Assembly (NCBI GenBank): GCA_033439265.1
Contig: JAVTVX010000008.1
Coordinates: 186,001-250,000 of the forward strand
Origin: Dillenia suffruticosa
Lineage: Eukaryota > Streptophyta > Magnoliopsida > Dilleniales > Dilleniaceae
Direction: 5' to 3'
Length of the DNA: 64,000 nt
Shown here: positions 34,459-44,800 of the stretch, in pieces
How positions within the stretch are numbered: the first letter of the stretch is position 1
How the letters are laid out: each line of letters begins with the position of its first letter
The notes under the pieces: model-generated
Database searches by the model: none
Seen by the model: only the letters and a program-made list of their open reading frames with translations
What the model was told of the DNA's origin: nothing
Translations under genes and position numbers: made by a program

Positions 34459-35517
34459 ATGTTACCAATTCCTCAGCCCAATCTCATTTTCCTCGTCTCC
34501 TTCATAACAATCTTCACTTGCACGATCCAATCTTCTTCTTCTTCCCCGACATATCAAACCTTAGATCTACCCCCACCCCAGTACTTCAACCCAAAACTTC
34601 CACCCAGAACTCTCTCCTCCAACAAAAAATACGAAGGATCCTCGGACCTAGTCCACCTCAAATACCACATGGGACCTGTCCTCTCCTCCGCAATCAACAT
34701 CTACATCATCTGGTACGGAAAATGGGCCCCACCCCAGAAACTCCTCATCAAGGACTTCCTCCTCTCCATCACCGCTTCCCACCGCGCCGCCCCTTCCCCC
34801 TCCATCGCCGACTGGTGGCGCACTGTCTCTCTCTACACTGACCAAACCGGTTCCAACATTTCCCGCACGGTCCTCATCTCCGGCGAATACACCGACAGGT
34901 CATACTCCCACGGATTCCACCTCACCCGCCTCTCCATTCAGCAAGTCATCGCCTCCGCCGTCAAGTCCGCCTCTTTTCCCGTCGACCATAAAAACGGAAT
35001 CTACCTCATACTAACCTCCCAAGACGTCACCGTACAGGATTTCTGCCGCGCCGTCTGCGGTTTCCACTATTTTACCTTCCCTTCCCTCGTCGGCTACACT
35101 CTTCCCTATGCCTGGGTTGGAAATTCCGGAAAACAGTGCCCGGAGGTCTGTGCATACCCATTTGCGGTTCCGGGTTACATGGCCGGAAGCGGGCCGGCGG
35201 CACTTTCTCCTCCGAACGCCGACGTGGGGGTTGACGGGATGATAAGCGTGATCGGGCACGAACTGGCGGAGCTGGCGTCGAATCCGCTAGTGAATGCGTG
35301 GTATGCCGGTGAGGACCCTACGGCGCCGACGGAGATCGGCGACTTGTGTGAGGGATTGTATGGGACAGGAGGTGGAGGTGGGTACATTGGACAGATAATG
35401 AAGGATGGAGAAGGGAGGAGTTATAATTTGAATGGGAGGAGGAAGAGGAAGTTTCTGGTGCAGTGGATTTGGAGCGACTTGATCAAAGCTTGCGCTGGCC
35501 CTAATGCTCTTGATTAA
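34459..35517 (+). CDS. EXL5: EXORDIUM-like protein (PHI-1 family), 352 aa
   Basis: Secreted cell-wall protein of the phosphate-induced-1/EXORDIUM family; relatives act in brassinosteroid- and carbon-dependent growth, with unknown biochemistry. The first 24 or so residues ([18 protein letters not shown]) form a signal peptide. Family landmarks: [121 protein letters not shown], and a C-terminal [14 protein letters not shown] resembles a zinc-protease HExxH but does not have that spacing. No intron, as usual for EXLs. The start is the first ATG after a run of A followed by GAGAG. The HMGPVLSS variant points to the EXL5 branch. The gene is GC-richer than its flanks, also usual for this family. 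Confidence 0.93.
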   Translation: MLPIPQPNLIFLVSFITIFTCTIQSSSSSPTYQTLDLPPPQYFNPKLPPRTLSSNKKYEGSSDLVHLKYHMGPVLSSAINIYIIWYGKWAPPQKLLIKDFLLSITASHRAAPSPSIADWWRTVSLYTDQTGSNISRTVLISGEYTDRSYSHGFHLTRLSIQQVIASAVKSASFPVDHKNGIYLILTSQDVTVQDFCRAVCGFHYFTFPSLVGYTLPYAWVGNSGKQCPEVCAYPFAVPGYMAGSGPAALSPPNADVGVDGMISVIGHELAELASNPLVNAWYAGEDPTAPTEIGDLCEGLYGTGGGGGYIGQIMKDGEGRSYNLNGRRKRKFLVQWIWSDLIKACAGPNALD

Positions 35518-36310
35518 AAATTAATTTTTTTCTATATTTTTGTTGGGGTTTTTTAAATTTATTTTGTTTAATCGTTTAGAGGTAAAGAATGAGTAGAATA
35601 GGTGATTATATTATAGTTTTTGAGTTAATATATAATATGATTATTCTATGATTTTTCATAGATTTTAGCATTATTACATGGTTTGCTCGAAGTTACTTTC
35701 CTTATATTTTTTATTAGTAAGATTAGAATCGGAACGATGAGGATTTATGATGATAGACAGATTTTTTGGATATTGTACCCTAACAGCTAACTCAAAATTA
35801 TATTAAAAAAAAAAAAAAGATAAATTCAAAATTTATTATTTTTTATTAAAAATTATAAATTTCTTTTGTAAAATTATTATTTTAAATTGATGTTATATTT
35901 TGTCAAATTTATATAAATTCCTGGGTCCTGGTTATATCTATTTTGGTAATTTTGCTTTTGTTTCTTGAGAGAATGAAATCGAGTTTAATTATGTAGGTTT
36001 ACCTTCTGGATACCGCTTTCCCAAAAATGTGTCGACGTATTCTCAACTTTATGATAGTGAAATGCCCTTGTTTGGAGGGAAGGACCTCAACCTCACAAAG
36101 TGGACAAGTAATCCTATTTAATCAATTTAAAAGTGGAGATATGGGTCACATCTAATATTAATTAAACCTCAAATCTAGGTATAACACCTGAAAATGGGGC
36201 ATTGAAGTAGCTTTTAAGGAGCAAAATTAGTTAATAAAATTTTTTAAATATTCTTAACCAAAAAAATCAATTTTATGTACTATTTGTTTGTGTTTGAGGG
36301 TCCATCCGTA

Positions 36311-36403
36311 TCATATATATATATATATATATATTTTTTATTATATTATGATTTGAATCTGATGTCAAAAATGGGTTATAATCATTAAGCTGTATCTAAG
36401 ATA
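36311..36403 (-). mobile_element. Small tRNA-like SINE, diverged relative of the 60181 element
   Basis: On the minus strand: AGCTTAATGATTATAACCC, then AGATTCAAATCATAATATAA and an A/TA-rich tail. This mirrors the 60181-60270 element (AGTCTAGTGATTATAATCTC, then CGATTCAAATCTCAATATAA and poly-A), with A-box-like and B-box-like parts in the same order. No clear target duplication. Confidence 0.5.
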
Positions 36404-36425
36404 TCACTATTAATCTTGTTATGAC

Positions 36426-36495
36426 ACTCGAGTTGAGTTCGGGTATCACAATTTTGGGTATCACAAGCATTGTGATACCCGAACTCGACTCGAGT
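36426..36495. repeat. 27-bp near-perfect inverted repeat
   Basis: Arm 1 (36426-36452) and arm 2 (36469-36495) are reverse complements at 26 of 27 positions, separated by 16 bases. The loop also repeats part of the arm (GGGTATCACAA). Core: GTTCGGGTATCACAAT. The arms are far too well matched to be chance. They could be the ends of a tiny non-autonomous transposon or a recent inverted duplication. Confidence 0.92.
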
Positions 36496-36679
36496 CTAGG
36501 GCATGTGGGCTTGAGTCTAGGGCAGGTGAGCTCAAGCTCGTCGAGTCTGTCATTCTAGAACTCGAACTTGATTTAAAATATTATCGAGAAGTTCGATCTC
36601 AAGTGTCGCGGGTCTTGCAGGACAAGATTGAGCCCGAAACCGAAACCAACATCAGGGGAGAACAAATCTAAAAAACCCT

Positions 36680-36682
<3 letters not shown>

Positions 36683-36757
<75 letters not shown>

Positions 36758-36760
36758 CGA
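36683..36760. repeat. Long (GA)n microsatellite
   Basis: About 35 GA units, then GCGAGAGCGAGAG. The longest perfect simple repeat in the window. Confidence 0.97.
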
Positions 36761-38655
36761 GAGTTTACCTTTGAGGAGACGAAAGGCGAGATGCGAGAGC
36801 TAAGTAGAGAGGCAAGAGATTCATCGAGGTCGATCATCGCACACAAAGATTGAAGTTCGATTCGAGATCGAGAGGAAAAAGAAACCTTTGATCGTCGTGG
36901 TGAGAGGAGAAGACATTCGATCACCGTAGTGAGAGGAGAAGGAGACCTTCGATCATGAGAGGAGAACGAGATCTCTGCGGCTGAATAAGGAAATGAGAAT
37001 GAGACCTCTAATCGATTGTCGTGGTGAGAGGAGAAAAAGTCCTTTGCGGCTGAATGAGGAAACGAGAATAGATAAAGGGTGGGGTAAATGAGAGATAAAA
37101 CACTCGAATAGCTCGATGAGCTTTGAGCTTGACAAAATATGGACTCGAACTTGAGTTCGAGACAAGACTAGTTGGGCTCAAGCTTGAGCCTTGACCGGAT
37201 AATATTTTGAATACCTGTGATACTATTTAGATATCATAATAATTCTAATCTCTATCGTATATCCATCAAGCTTAGAAGTCTTATTTGCGACGGGGTTTTT
37301 GAAGAGGAAGGAAAGGACGGGTTTCTGAAGAGCAAGGAAAGTTGGTCGGATGTTGGTGCAAAAGGACTACGGTGGAAACGAAGGAATTAGACAAACCGGG
37401 CTTGTCCTCAAAGGGAGTGGATAATGAGACTTTTTGGAGAGAGTGGGAACGCCATTGCCAAAGGCTACCCATCAACGGCTTCCCATCAAGGACTTCCCAT
37501 CGCTTTAATTGAGGATCAAAGGCTACCCATCAGCTTTAATTGAGGATTTGTGATCCCCAGCTAACATAGGGTCCCACAAAGAGCCTGCTCACAATACTCA
37601 ATTCCTCACTCTGCAAAATAGTGATGAGCATATGCCATACAAATTTTTTTTTTTTTGGGGCGGCCCCCCCGGGGGTGTAGTAACAGTAATTTGAACTGAT
37701 ATCAATGTCTTGCTGCCGGGCCCCAAACGAGTGCGGTATAGACCCATGATGTGGGAGTTGGGTTGGATAGCCTCCTCTCCATTGTTTGCAATAGCAAAAT
37801 GAGCTCTCTGTTTTTTTTTTTTTTTTTGGTGGAAACAATGAGCTCTCTCTTCTTGTGATATTTGACTGGTTGAGTTTTTTCTACCATTATTCTTTAAGAA
37901 AAGAAAAGAAAAGAAAAAGCATCGATACTATAATCCAAAATCCCCCCTCCTTATAAATTATAATTCAATGGAGGCGTCTTCTTCTCCAATGGTAACAATT
38001 TTGAATTCCACATTTGACATGATCACACGTATTTTGTTGGCTTCTCCAATGTCTGAAAAGTCGGTGGAATTTTGGAGTCAATATTCATTTACTGTAAAAT
38101 GTGTATCCCGAATGCACAGCCCAAATTCGGCTGCACTTACGAGGCCCCCCCCCCCCTCTCTCTCTCTCTCTCTCTATCCAGTAACAATATACATGGAAAA
38201 GTTTTGAATGCGATAAAATCATTCCTGAATAGGTTGCATCTATGTACAGCGGCAAAGCCAGGAACAAAAATAACAATAATAATAATAGTCATATATTATT
38301 AGTATAAACTTTTGGCCTAGCCTCTGTGTATAGACCCTTAATGAATGATGGTAAAGTTGGCACAAGAAAAGAAAAAAATATATATCAAATTAATCGGATG
38401 AGATACTTGGGATATTTGTAGACAAAATCGGCCATACAGTGACCCTACATATATGATTGACAACGAAATTTCAACGATTCGGTCCAGCCCATGGAACGCA
38501 CCACAACCAATTCCACACGCTCTATACGACAATTTGCAAATTAATTAATCAACCCCCAACCTTCCTTTACTAATTGTATGCCAGGAACACTACCAAACCT
38601 CTCTCTCTTCTCCCTCTCACGCACACAAAACAACAACAAGAAGAGGCAGGAAGCG

Positions 38656-38778
38656 TACGTGGGACTTGAAGTGTCTAGACACGCATGGAAAAGTCATGCC
38701 ACGTATGAACGAAGAGCAACCTGCACTACCAAGTGTCACTTGAGTTGGCGAACATGCATTCGAGCTCATATTTTATAA
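38656..38778 (+). promoter_or_regulatory. Seed-type promoter elements upstream of metallothionein
   Basis: Within 170 bp of the start codon: an ABRE-like TACGTGGG at 38656-38663, an ACGT core in GCCACGTA at 38698-38705, an RY element CATGCAT at 38753-38759, and a TATA-like TATTTTATAA at 38769-38778. ABRE plus RY is the known signature of ABA- and ABI3/LEC2/FUS3-driven expression in maturing seeds. This fits the embryo-specific expression known for type 4 metallothioneins. Assignment is by motif only. Confidence 0.6.
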
Positions 38779-38825
38779 GACAGAAAAAATGTTCATCAGC
38801 GCCCACCTCAGCAAAATAATCAATA

Positions 38826-39289
38826 ATGGACGTAACAGGAAGTGGCTGCAACGATCGCTGCGGCTGTGCAGTCCCCTGTCCCGGCGGCCTTGCATGCCGG
38901 TATATCCTACAGCCCATACCGTCTTTTGTCTAATATATTTATTTTGATTTTTTCTGACATTAGTGTTCATTGAATTAATATCCAATCAATTTTTTTTTTA
39001 TAAAAATAATAATTATCGAATAACGATTTAAATAACTACTAATTTTATAACTATGAGTAGCAGTAGAAAAATTCTCTCTCTATTTAGAAAGTTGCTAATT
39101 CCTCAAAACTCTTCTCTCAGATGTGGTGGCACCGCAAGGAGTGAGAGCACGCCGGAGCACAAGAAGTGCTCGTGTGGAGAACACTGCGGTTGCACCCCAT
39201 GTAGCTGCGGAAAAGTAGCAACAGCTGGGGTTGGTAGAGCTTTCTGCAGGTGTGGAGATGGCTGCACTTGTGTTTCCTGTGCCTCTTGA
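38826..39289 (+). CDS. MT4: Type 4 (EC) metallothionein, two exons, 80 aa
   Basis: Small Cys-rich zinc-binding protein, known to store zinc in embryos and maturing seeds. Exon 1 is 38826-38899, exon 2 is 39121-39289, with a GT-AG intron of 221 bp; the join falls inside the Arg codon of the first CRC. The protein begins [20 protein letters not shown] and ends [10 protein letters not shown]. It has 17 cysteines in the three clusters of the EC class, and two histidines around the middle cluster ([13 protein letters not shown]), which co-ordinate zinc in wheat Ec-1. The Arabidopsis homologues MT4a/b are about 85 residues. The two exons are too short to stand out as open frames, and a naive frame starting at 39053 would run through the intron. 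Confidence 0.95.
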
Positions 39290-40979
39290 AGGCGCCATGT
39301 CCATAAATTGAGGGGGTCGGTTGTTTGTCCGAAGCATATGTACGGGTAGAGTGTGTCGTGTGAGGAAAGGGAGGGTGTACTGACCTCGATGGTATTAAAT
39401 TACTACCTTGGATTTTGTGTTATAAATAAGGCACTTACGAGTTATGCTTTATCCTGTTTGTACGAAAATATTGTGTTAAAGTTTGGTTTAAAGTACCGGA
39501 GGTGGAGATGATGATGTGTTCTGGAAGGATTTTAGAGACAATATGTATACGGGGTTTTTGGGGTTTTCGGGCAAAATATGTATTCGGTTATAATTTCGGG
39601 GGCAAGGATTGGGTTGGGGTTCACAATTTCTTTCTCATGGAGGGATGTGTTCTATAACCCCAAAAACTCCATGGCACCGCTCGACTTAGAAAATAGGTAG
39701 CGACGTAAAGGAATTCAAAGACGGTTGCTAGAATAAGGGTGAAACAGAATCAACAAATTAGAGACCTGATCTTGCAGAAAATTTGTTTTTAATTTACTAC
39801 CGTGGGGAGGGATTGGGAGGCTGGGTCAAATAGGCTGGGCCGGGTCTGGTATGACTTGGCCCCTCACAAACTATTCAAGATCTCTCATTTAGAATTGGGC
39901 TCTGAAACAAACTAGGAGACATCTCAGATGCTATGCCACGTTGGAACTAAAGAGCTATTGTCGCCGGGTAATTTTTCCACCCCAAATACCCTTAGTGTTA
40001 TGATGCAATCAAGCCCCCCGGTGTAGCACTCAAATGGACTCCCCACTTAATTTTAGACCTGAGTATGAAATTGAGAAGAAATCAATGATCAGGTTTTTAC
40101 ATGAATAAATTCCGAATTTACTTTCTCAGGATTTTACCTAGAGGGGGACGAACCATTCCAACGGATTAGCCACAACTGTGGCAGATCACACCTTGTACCA
40201 TTCACATTAAGTCATTGGAGGACTTTGTGCGTGGTAGGTGCAAAACTGTAAATGTGTCTATCTCGAGGTTGGAAAGAAATTTGTAACCCAAAATGTGAAA
40301 AGCATGATGCAGCTTTGCAAGCACTTTGCCTACATCGTTGTCTCTAATTGGAAACATGCAGTTTCCTCGTTCCAGGTCGTCTCCTCAAGATACCTCTGGT
40401 AAAAGCATACTTCACCATCAGTTCTTGCAGATACTGCGGAAATGCTTTGTAGTGCCATAACTTACCTGTACAAAACATGAAAATGGAGACATGTTTGTGA
40501 ATTCCAAGCGCACTACATAAGCAAAGTATAGGAGCCCAAAGTTGGGTGTCCTCTCTAATCTCCTAAATTACACGACCATGTATATCATTATGTTCCGATT
40601 AATTCTTAATTAAATGTTTGTTTTGTTTAACTCTCAATCCATTGTTGGTCTAAATCCATTAAGATATGCTGATGACTTGATTAAGAATCGGTTAATATAT
40701 GCATTGATATGGATTGACAACTTGTCAACCATTTCTATTATTGGAAATTCGCCTTCACCGTACATGTCCAACTCCTCCTTAAAACTCTGGCTTAAACATA
40801 AAGCCTGCACAAAATGTGTTACCAAATTGACAACCGAATAAAGGAAATTGTGACCTATGTTTCTCAAGTATGGGCCTTATGTTCAGCAAGGGAGGTGCTA
40901 GTCATGAGAGAGATGGAGATGGGACAATATAAGTTCATGGTTTAATTGTCAAATACAAAACCGAACAACAACTGGGGTG

Positions 40980-41630
40980 CAATGAATTGGTAAGGATATC
41001 AATGAATTGATCCTAGGAATGCCCAAGTTTAATGAATTTTTTATTTTGGATACAATAAGGTTATTTATGAGAATGAAAATAATGCCCTTACAAATGAGTG
41101 CCATGAACCAAGGACAATATTAATTTTGGATTATCCAGATATAATGGTTTAGTTGGTTTAGAAACTGACGTCTCTTAATTATGGACGAGAGTTCGATCCC
41201 TTATGGGAATGAAAAAATCAGCGTTGGGAGACCCACCCCTCAATTAAGCCCTGCAAACGATCGATACAGATTAGTCAGGGTAAAATCTCAAATACTAAAT
41301 TGATAGCCTAATCATGATACCAAAAAATATATATATATTAATTTTGGATTCATGAATGTATAGATGCAATAAAATTGGCACCAATATCCATGAATTGGTT
41401 TGGTTTCACATCATAAATGTCTAAAATTCAAATGCGTTTTTCTTACGATCAAAACAATGCAATCTACATTAAAATTACACGTTTTGCTTATGAATCAGTA
41501 CCATGAACTAACAATTCAAAAACAATTTTCGTTTCAGAAAATGACTCCGAGCGATGTATTGGCACCAATATCAATGAATTGGTTTCGTAACACACGATTC
41601 AAATGCATTCTCACAATCAAAATGATGCAC
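40980..41630. repeat. Degenerate tandem repeat of about 185 bp
   Basis: The best pair starts at about 41375 and 41558. Both read ATTGGCACCAATATC(C/A)ATGAATTGGTTT, then a block with ATTCAAATGC, then ATCAAAA(C/T)(A/G)ATGCA. A weaker relative (ATATCAATGAATTGAT...AATGCCC...TACCATGAAC-like) lies to the left and is interrupted by the SINE at 41133. Confidence 0.6.
41117..41350 (+). mobile_element. tRNA-derived SINE, 202 bp, with 16-bp target duplication
   Basis: The insert at 41133-41334 is flanked by an exact ATATTAATTTTGGATT at 41117-41132 and 41335-41350. It has a perfect Pol III A box, TGGTTTAGTTGG (41145-41156), and a B box, GTTCGATCC (41191-41199), at tRNA-like spacing. A unique body follows, then an A/TA-rich tail (CCAAAAAATATATAT). 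This is the complete layout of a plant SINE. The intact duplication shows it inserted as a unit. A diverged copy is at about 30680-30830. Confidence 0.88.
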
Positions 41631-41838
41631 AAGCAGAAAATATGTTATAGTGGAAACGCTGCCGTTTAACACTCGGCTCGTTACGGGTCCATGTCCCCCA
41701 CGCGAATGTCGTGTGTGGTTCACGTGCGATGCCTGCTCGACTAAACCTCTTAATAAATTAAACCCCAAAAAAATAACAAAAATTAAAAAAAAAAAAAATT
41801 TATCTCTCCGTTTGGAAGACGGAAGTGGAGAGGAGAGG

Positions 41839-41839
<1 letters not shown>

Positions 41840-41881
<42 letters not shown>
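41840..41881. repeat. (GA)n microsatellite directly before the bromodomain start codon
   Basis: About 20 GA units end in the base before the ATG at 41882. The frame is open through the repeat (it would read Arg-Glu repeats), but I see no in-frame ATG upstream, so it should stay untranslated. Confidence 0.9.
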
Positions 41882-41885
<4 letters not shown>

Positions 41886-44800
41886 GCAGGATAGTGGAGA
41901 AGAAGAAGAAGAAGAAAGGTCGGCCTTCTCTTCTGGATCTCCAAAAGCGAACTCTCAAAGAGCAACAGCAACAACAAGAGCTCTCGCAGAAGCAGAAGCG
42001 AAAGCAAAAGCAGAAGCAAAAACAACATCTCCAAAAACCAAACCCTAATTCCAATCCCAATCCTCTCCGTCGATCCACTCGCCGGAACAATAACCCTGAC
42101 GAAATCAACGAGAACGCCACCACCGACGGCGAGGACGAATTGAGCGGCGCCAGCGGGAAGAGGAGAGAGAAGAAACTGAAACTCGTCCTCAAAGTGCCGC
42201 AAAATCAGCAGCAGAGCTCTGATTCTGCCAATTCTGGTTCTCGAGATACGAATATTGATTCGACTCATCCTAAGAAGCGCAAAATCAATGCGATCGGCGA
42301 CGGATCTAGTCATGCAGAGACCGAAAAGGTGATAAATTTACTTCAATTTTTTTTCCTCTCTCCCGAATATCCAATTTTGGCGCAAAAAAGGGTTTCAATG
42401 GAAAAGAAAAATAACCTTGAATTTCGCTATTTCTAGTTTCTGTTTTTCTAGAATCAAAGTGGATATTTGTTGACTTAGTATTGACTTTTTAAGGATATTT
42501 TTATCTATTTTTGAGTTCATATATTAATTTTTGACTGTTAGCATTTAATCCGTCTTTTGTTTGATCAATCATTGACAGTCATATCCTAAAATAAAGTATA
42601 TATTTGTCCTTTCCTCAATAATTTCAAATATTTTCCCTTTCCCTCACTTCCAATAAAGCTTTTTTTCTGGCTTTGTGGGTCTTCCCACATTCACCTGGTC
42701 ATTTTTGCCAAACTGGTTTCAGGAAGAAAAGCCTATTCTGTCATCAAACGCCACAATTGGTGTCCAAGGTTTGTTTTACAGAAAACCCCCATTAGTTTAA
42801 AGCTGGTGTTTCGTTTAAGATTTTGTGATTTATGTACGTGTATTATGTGCAGGGACTCTGTTGGATTTGGGCCCCTCAACGCCTTTACCAGATAAAAAGC
42901 TATTGCTTTTCATCTTGGACAGGCTTCAAAAGTGGGCCTTTTATAGTTTCTCATTTTCTGTTCCTTTTTGAGCTTTTCGGTTTTCAGTTTACTGATGGAT
43001 TTTGGGTTTTATTTCTCAGGAAGGACACTTATGGTGTGTTTTCTGAGCCGGTGGATCCGAAAGACGTAACATCCTCAACTGTTAGTGTTTATAGTGCTTC
43101 ATTTTCCAATTTCTCTTGGTTGAAGTTCACTGTATGCAGCTTCCCGACTATCACGAAGTTATCGCACATCCGATGGATTTTGGAACCGTAAGGAAGAAAC
43201 TTGGTGATGGAGCCTATGCTAACTTGGAGCAATTTGAGGTATATTCAACATACACATGCTTACAATGAGCCTGGACTACCCGGTTACTTGTCATGTTCCT
43301 TTCAAATTGGTTGTGGTTGGTATGAGCTTTGTGCTAAAGTTACACTTGTTGTCTATAAGTAATTTCTTAGGTGATTGACAAGAGGGACGAATGGCATAAT
43401 TTATGTAGAAGGGAATATGACTTTGTGCAGATTTTAATCGAGAAAAATGAAGTGACAGTTGACTTCTGATTCTAGTAGTTATGATGCAAGTTGGATGGAA
43501 GTAAAACAAACTATTGCTGCCCATATGCCTCCTTGTGTCCTGTATGTTACTTCTTTTGTTGGGCATCTTGCAAGCAACTCATCCAATTTTTTTACAGGAA
43601 ATGGCCTTGGTTGTTCTCCAATATCTATTGAACTAATTCACCCCCCTCACACATACAAAAGTAAAAAAGCAAAACATACACTCTCAAAAAAGTTATAGCA
43701 TTCCACCATTAGCAGCTTATAAATTTTAGCAATTTGAAAAGGAGGTTAGAAGATGAATTCTCTATCTAACATCACCTTCATCTTTGATTAGCTAAATATG
43801 CCTGCAATCTTGTGTTTCATAAAGCAAAAGCACTAGGCAAGTAATTTTATCCTTTATGGTCTGAGGTGTAAGTCTTGGATAAAGAGGCTCTTGTGTCAAC
43901 TTATGCTGAAGAGAAGCAAAGAATTTTTATGGAAAAGTCTATTCCGCTTCAACTGTTAGGGTATAAGATTGCCTTTATTGCCTTGTTGTGGTGTCAAGTT
44001 ATTGGGCTTTGCAAGGAGGTTTCCTTAAAGATATGGACATGGGAAAGCCATTCTATTATAAATCAGTGTTCTTTCCTCTTTCTTGTAGCTCGGCAATGCA
44101 TTATATGCACATACCCAACCATGAATTTATATGCTTGGGTTTGCTTCTTATAATCTAGCATGGAAGGTTGTAGCGCTGTTGTTAGTACCTGATCCATATT
44201 GCATGCTACTACAACTTTTATAGAGCTATGAATCTCTGACAGGGGCAGGAGACATGCCACAGTTTTAAGGACATGCAGGTCGGAAAAATTTAGATAATTT
44301 AGGGCAAAACAACATAGAGAAACCTATATTAAACAGCTAATTTAGAAATATAGTATCATCTCAGTATAAATTTTAGCTACCATGAGAGAGTAATGGAAAG
44401 ATATTATGTTGTGCATATATTTATTGTAAACATCTTTCTTATATCTTCACTTTCATGGTGAAATGGCTTTTAATTTTTACAATTATTATTTTCTTTTTAG
44501 GCTTTTATTTGAGGGAATTTCATCTTTAGATCTATACATCCGTCTTGTGTTGTGTTTTGCATGATGTTGGAGAATCTTTTGGAAATTTTTAGTTGAAATG
44601 CATACTAAAAAATACAAACCAAGATGTGTCAAATTTGTATTTCGAGTGAGAGTCTTGTCTGGAAAGATGTTAGACACAAGTGCAATTCCTTTGAATAGGA
44701 GTTTCCTTGCTATAAAATTACAGTTCATAGAAGGCTCCAATGTCATGGTTGTTCACACTTAAGAGGCATTCAATTTCTTTTAAACTATTTGGATATGGTA

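Larger units (their letters stand above)
35530..38600. other. Spacer with palindromes and microsatellites between EXL and metallothionein
   Basis: No gene recognised. Notable contents: a SINE relative at 36311-36403; inverted repeat at 36426-36495; TCGAG-rich palindromic sequence at about 36500-36600 and 37100-37200; GA microsatellite at 36683-36760; reiterated GAGAGGAGAA...GCGGCTGAAT motifs at 36895-37070; a short repeat of GGCTACCCATCA around 37463-37535; C/G-run junction at about 37660-37675; T run at 37811-37827. Reading frames through the GA tract are low-complexity artefacts. Confidence 0.6.
39300..41820. other. Spacer between metallothionein and bromodomain genes
   Basis: The first few hundred bases are probably the metallothionein 3' untranslated region. 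No confident gene follows. Contents: an unexplained minus-strand frame at 40344-40457; degenerate repeats of about 180 bp around 40980-41630; and the SINE at 41133-41334. The promoter of the bromodomain gene should lie in the last several hundred bases. Confidence 0.55.

Noticed and set aside
34266-34841. 191-codon plus-strand frame overlapping the EXL gene
   Set aside because: A different frame of the EXL coding sequence; His/Pro-rich, with no family features, while the EXL frame is complete and conserved.
36652-36924. 90-codon minus-strand frame rich in Ser-Leu repeats
   Set aside because: It is the translation of the GA microsatellite and nearby purine-rich repeats; low complexity, no domain.
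39053-39289. Single-exon reading of the metallothionein from the ATG at 39053
   Set aside because: It reads through intron sequence; the splice at 38899/39121 restores the full 17-cysteine pattern and a proper N-terminus.
41783-42313. 176-codon minus-strand frame opposite bromodomain exon 1
   Set aside because: It is a shadow of the real exon on the other strand, dominated by Leu/Phe/Cys from the antisense of Lys/Gln codons and CT repeats.
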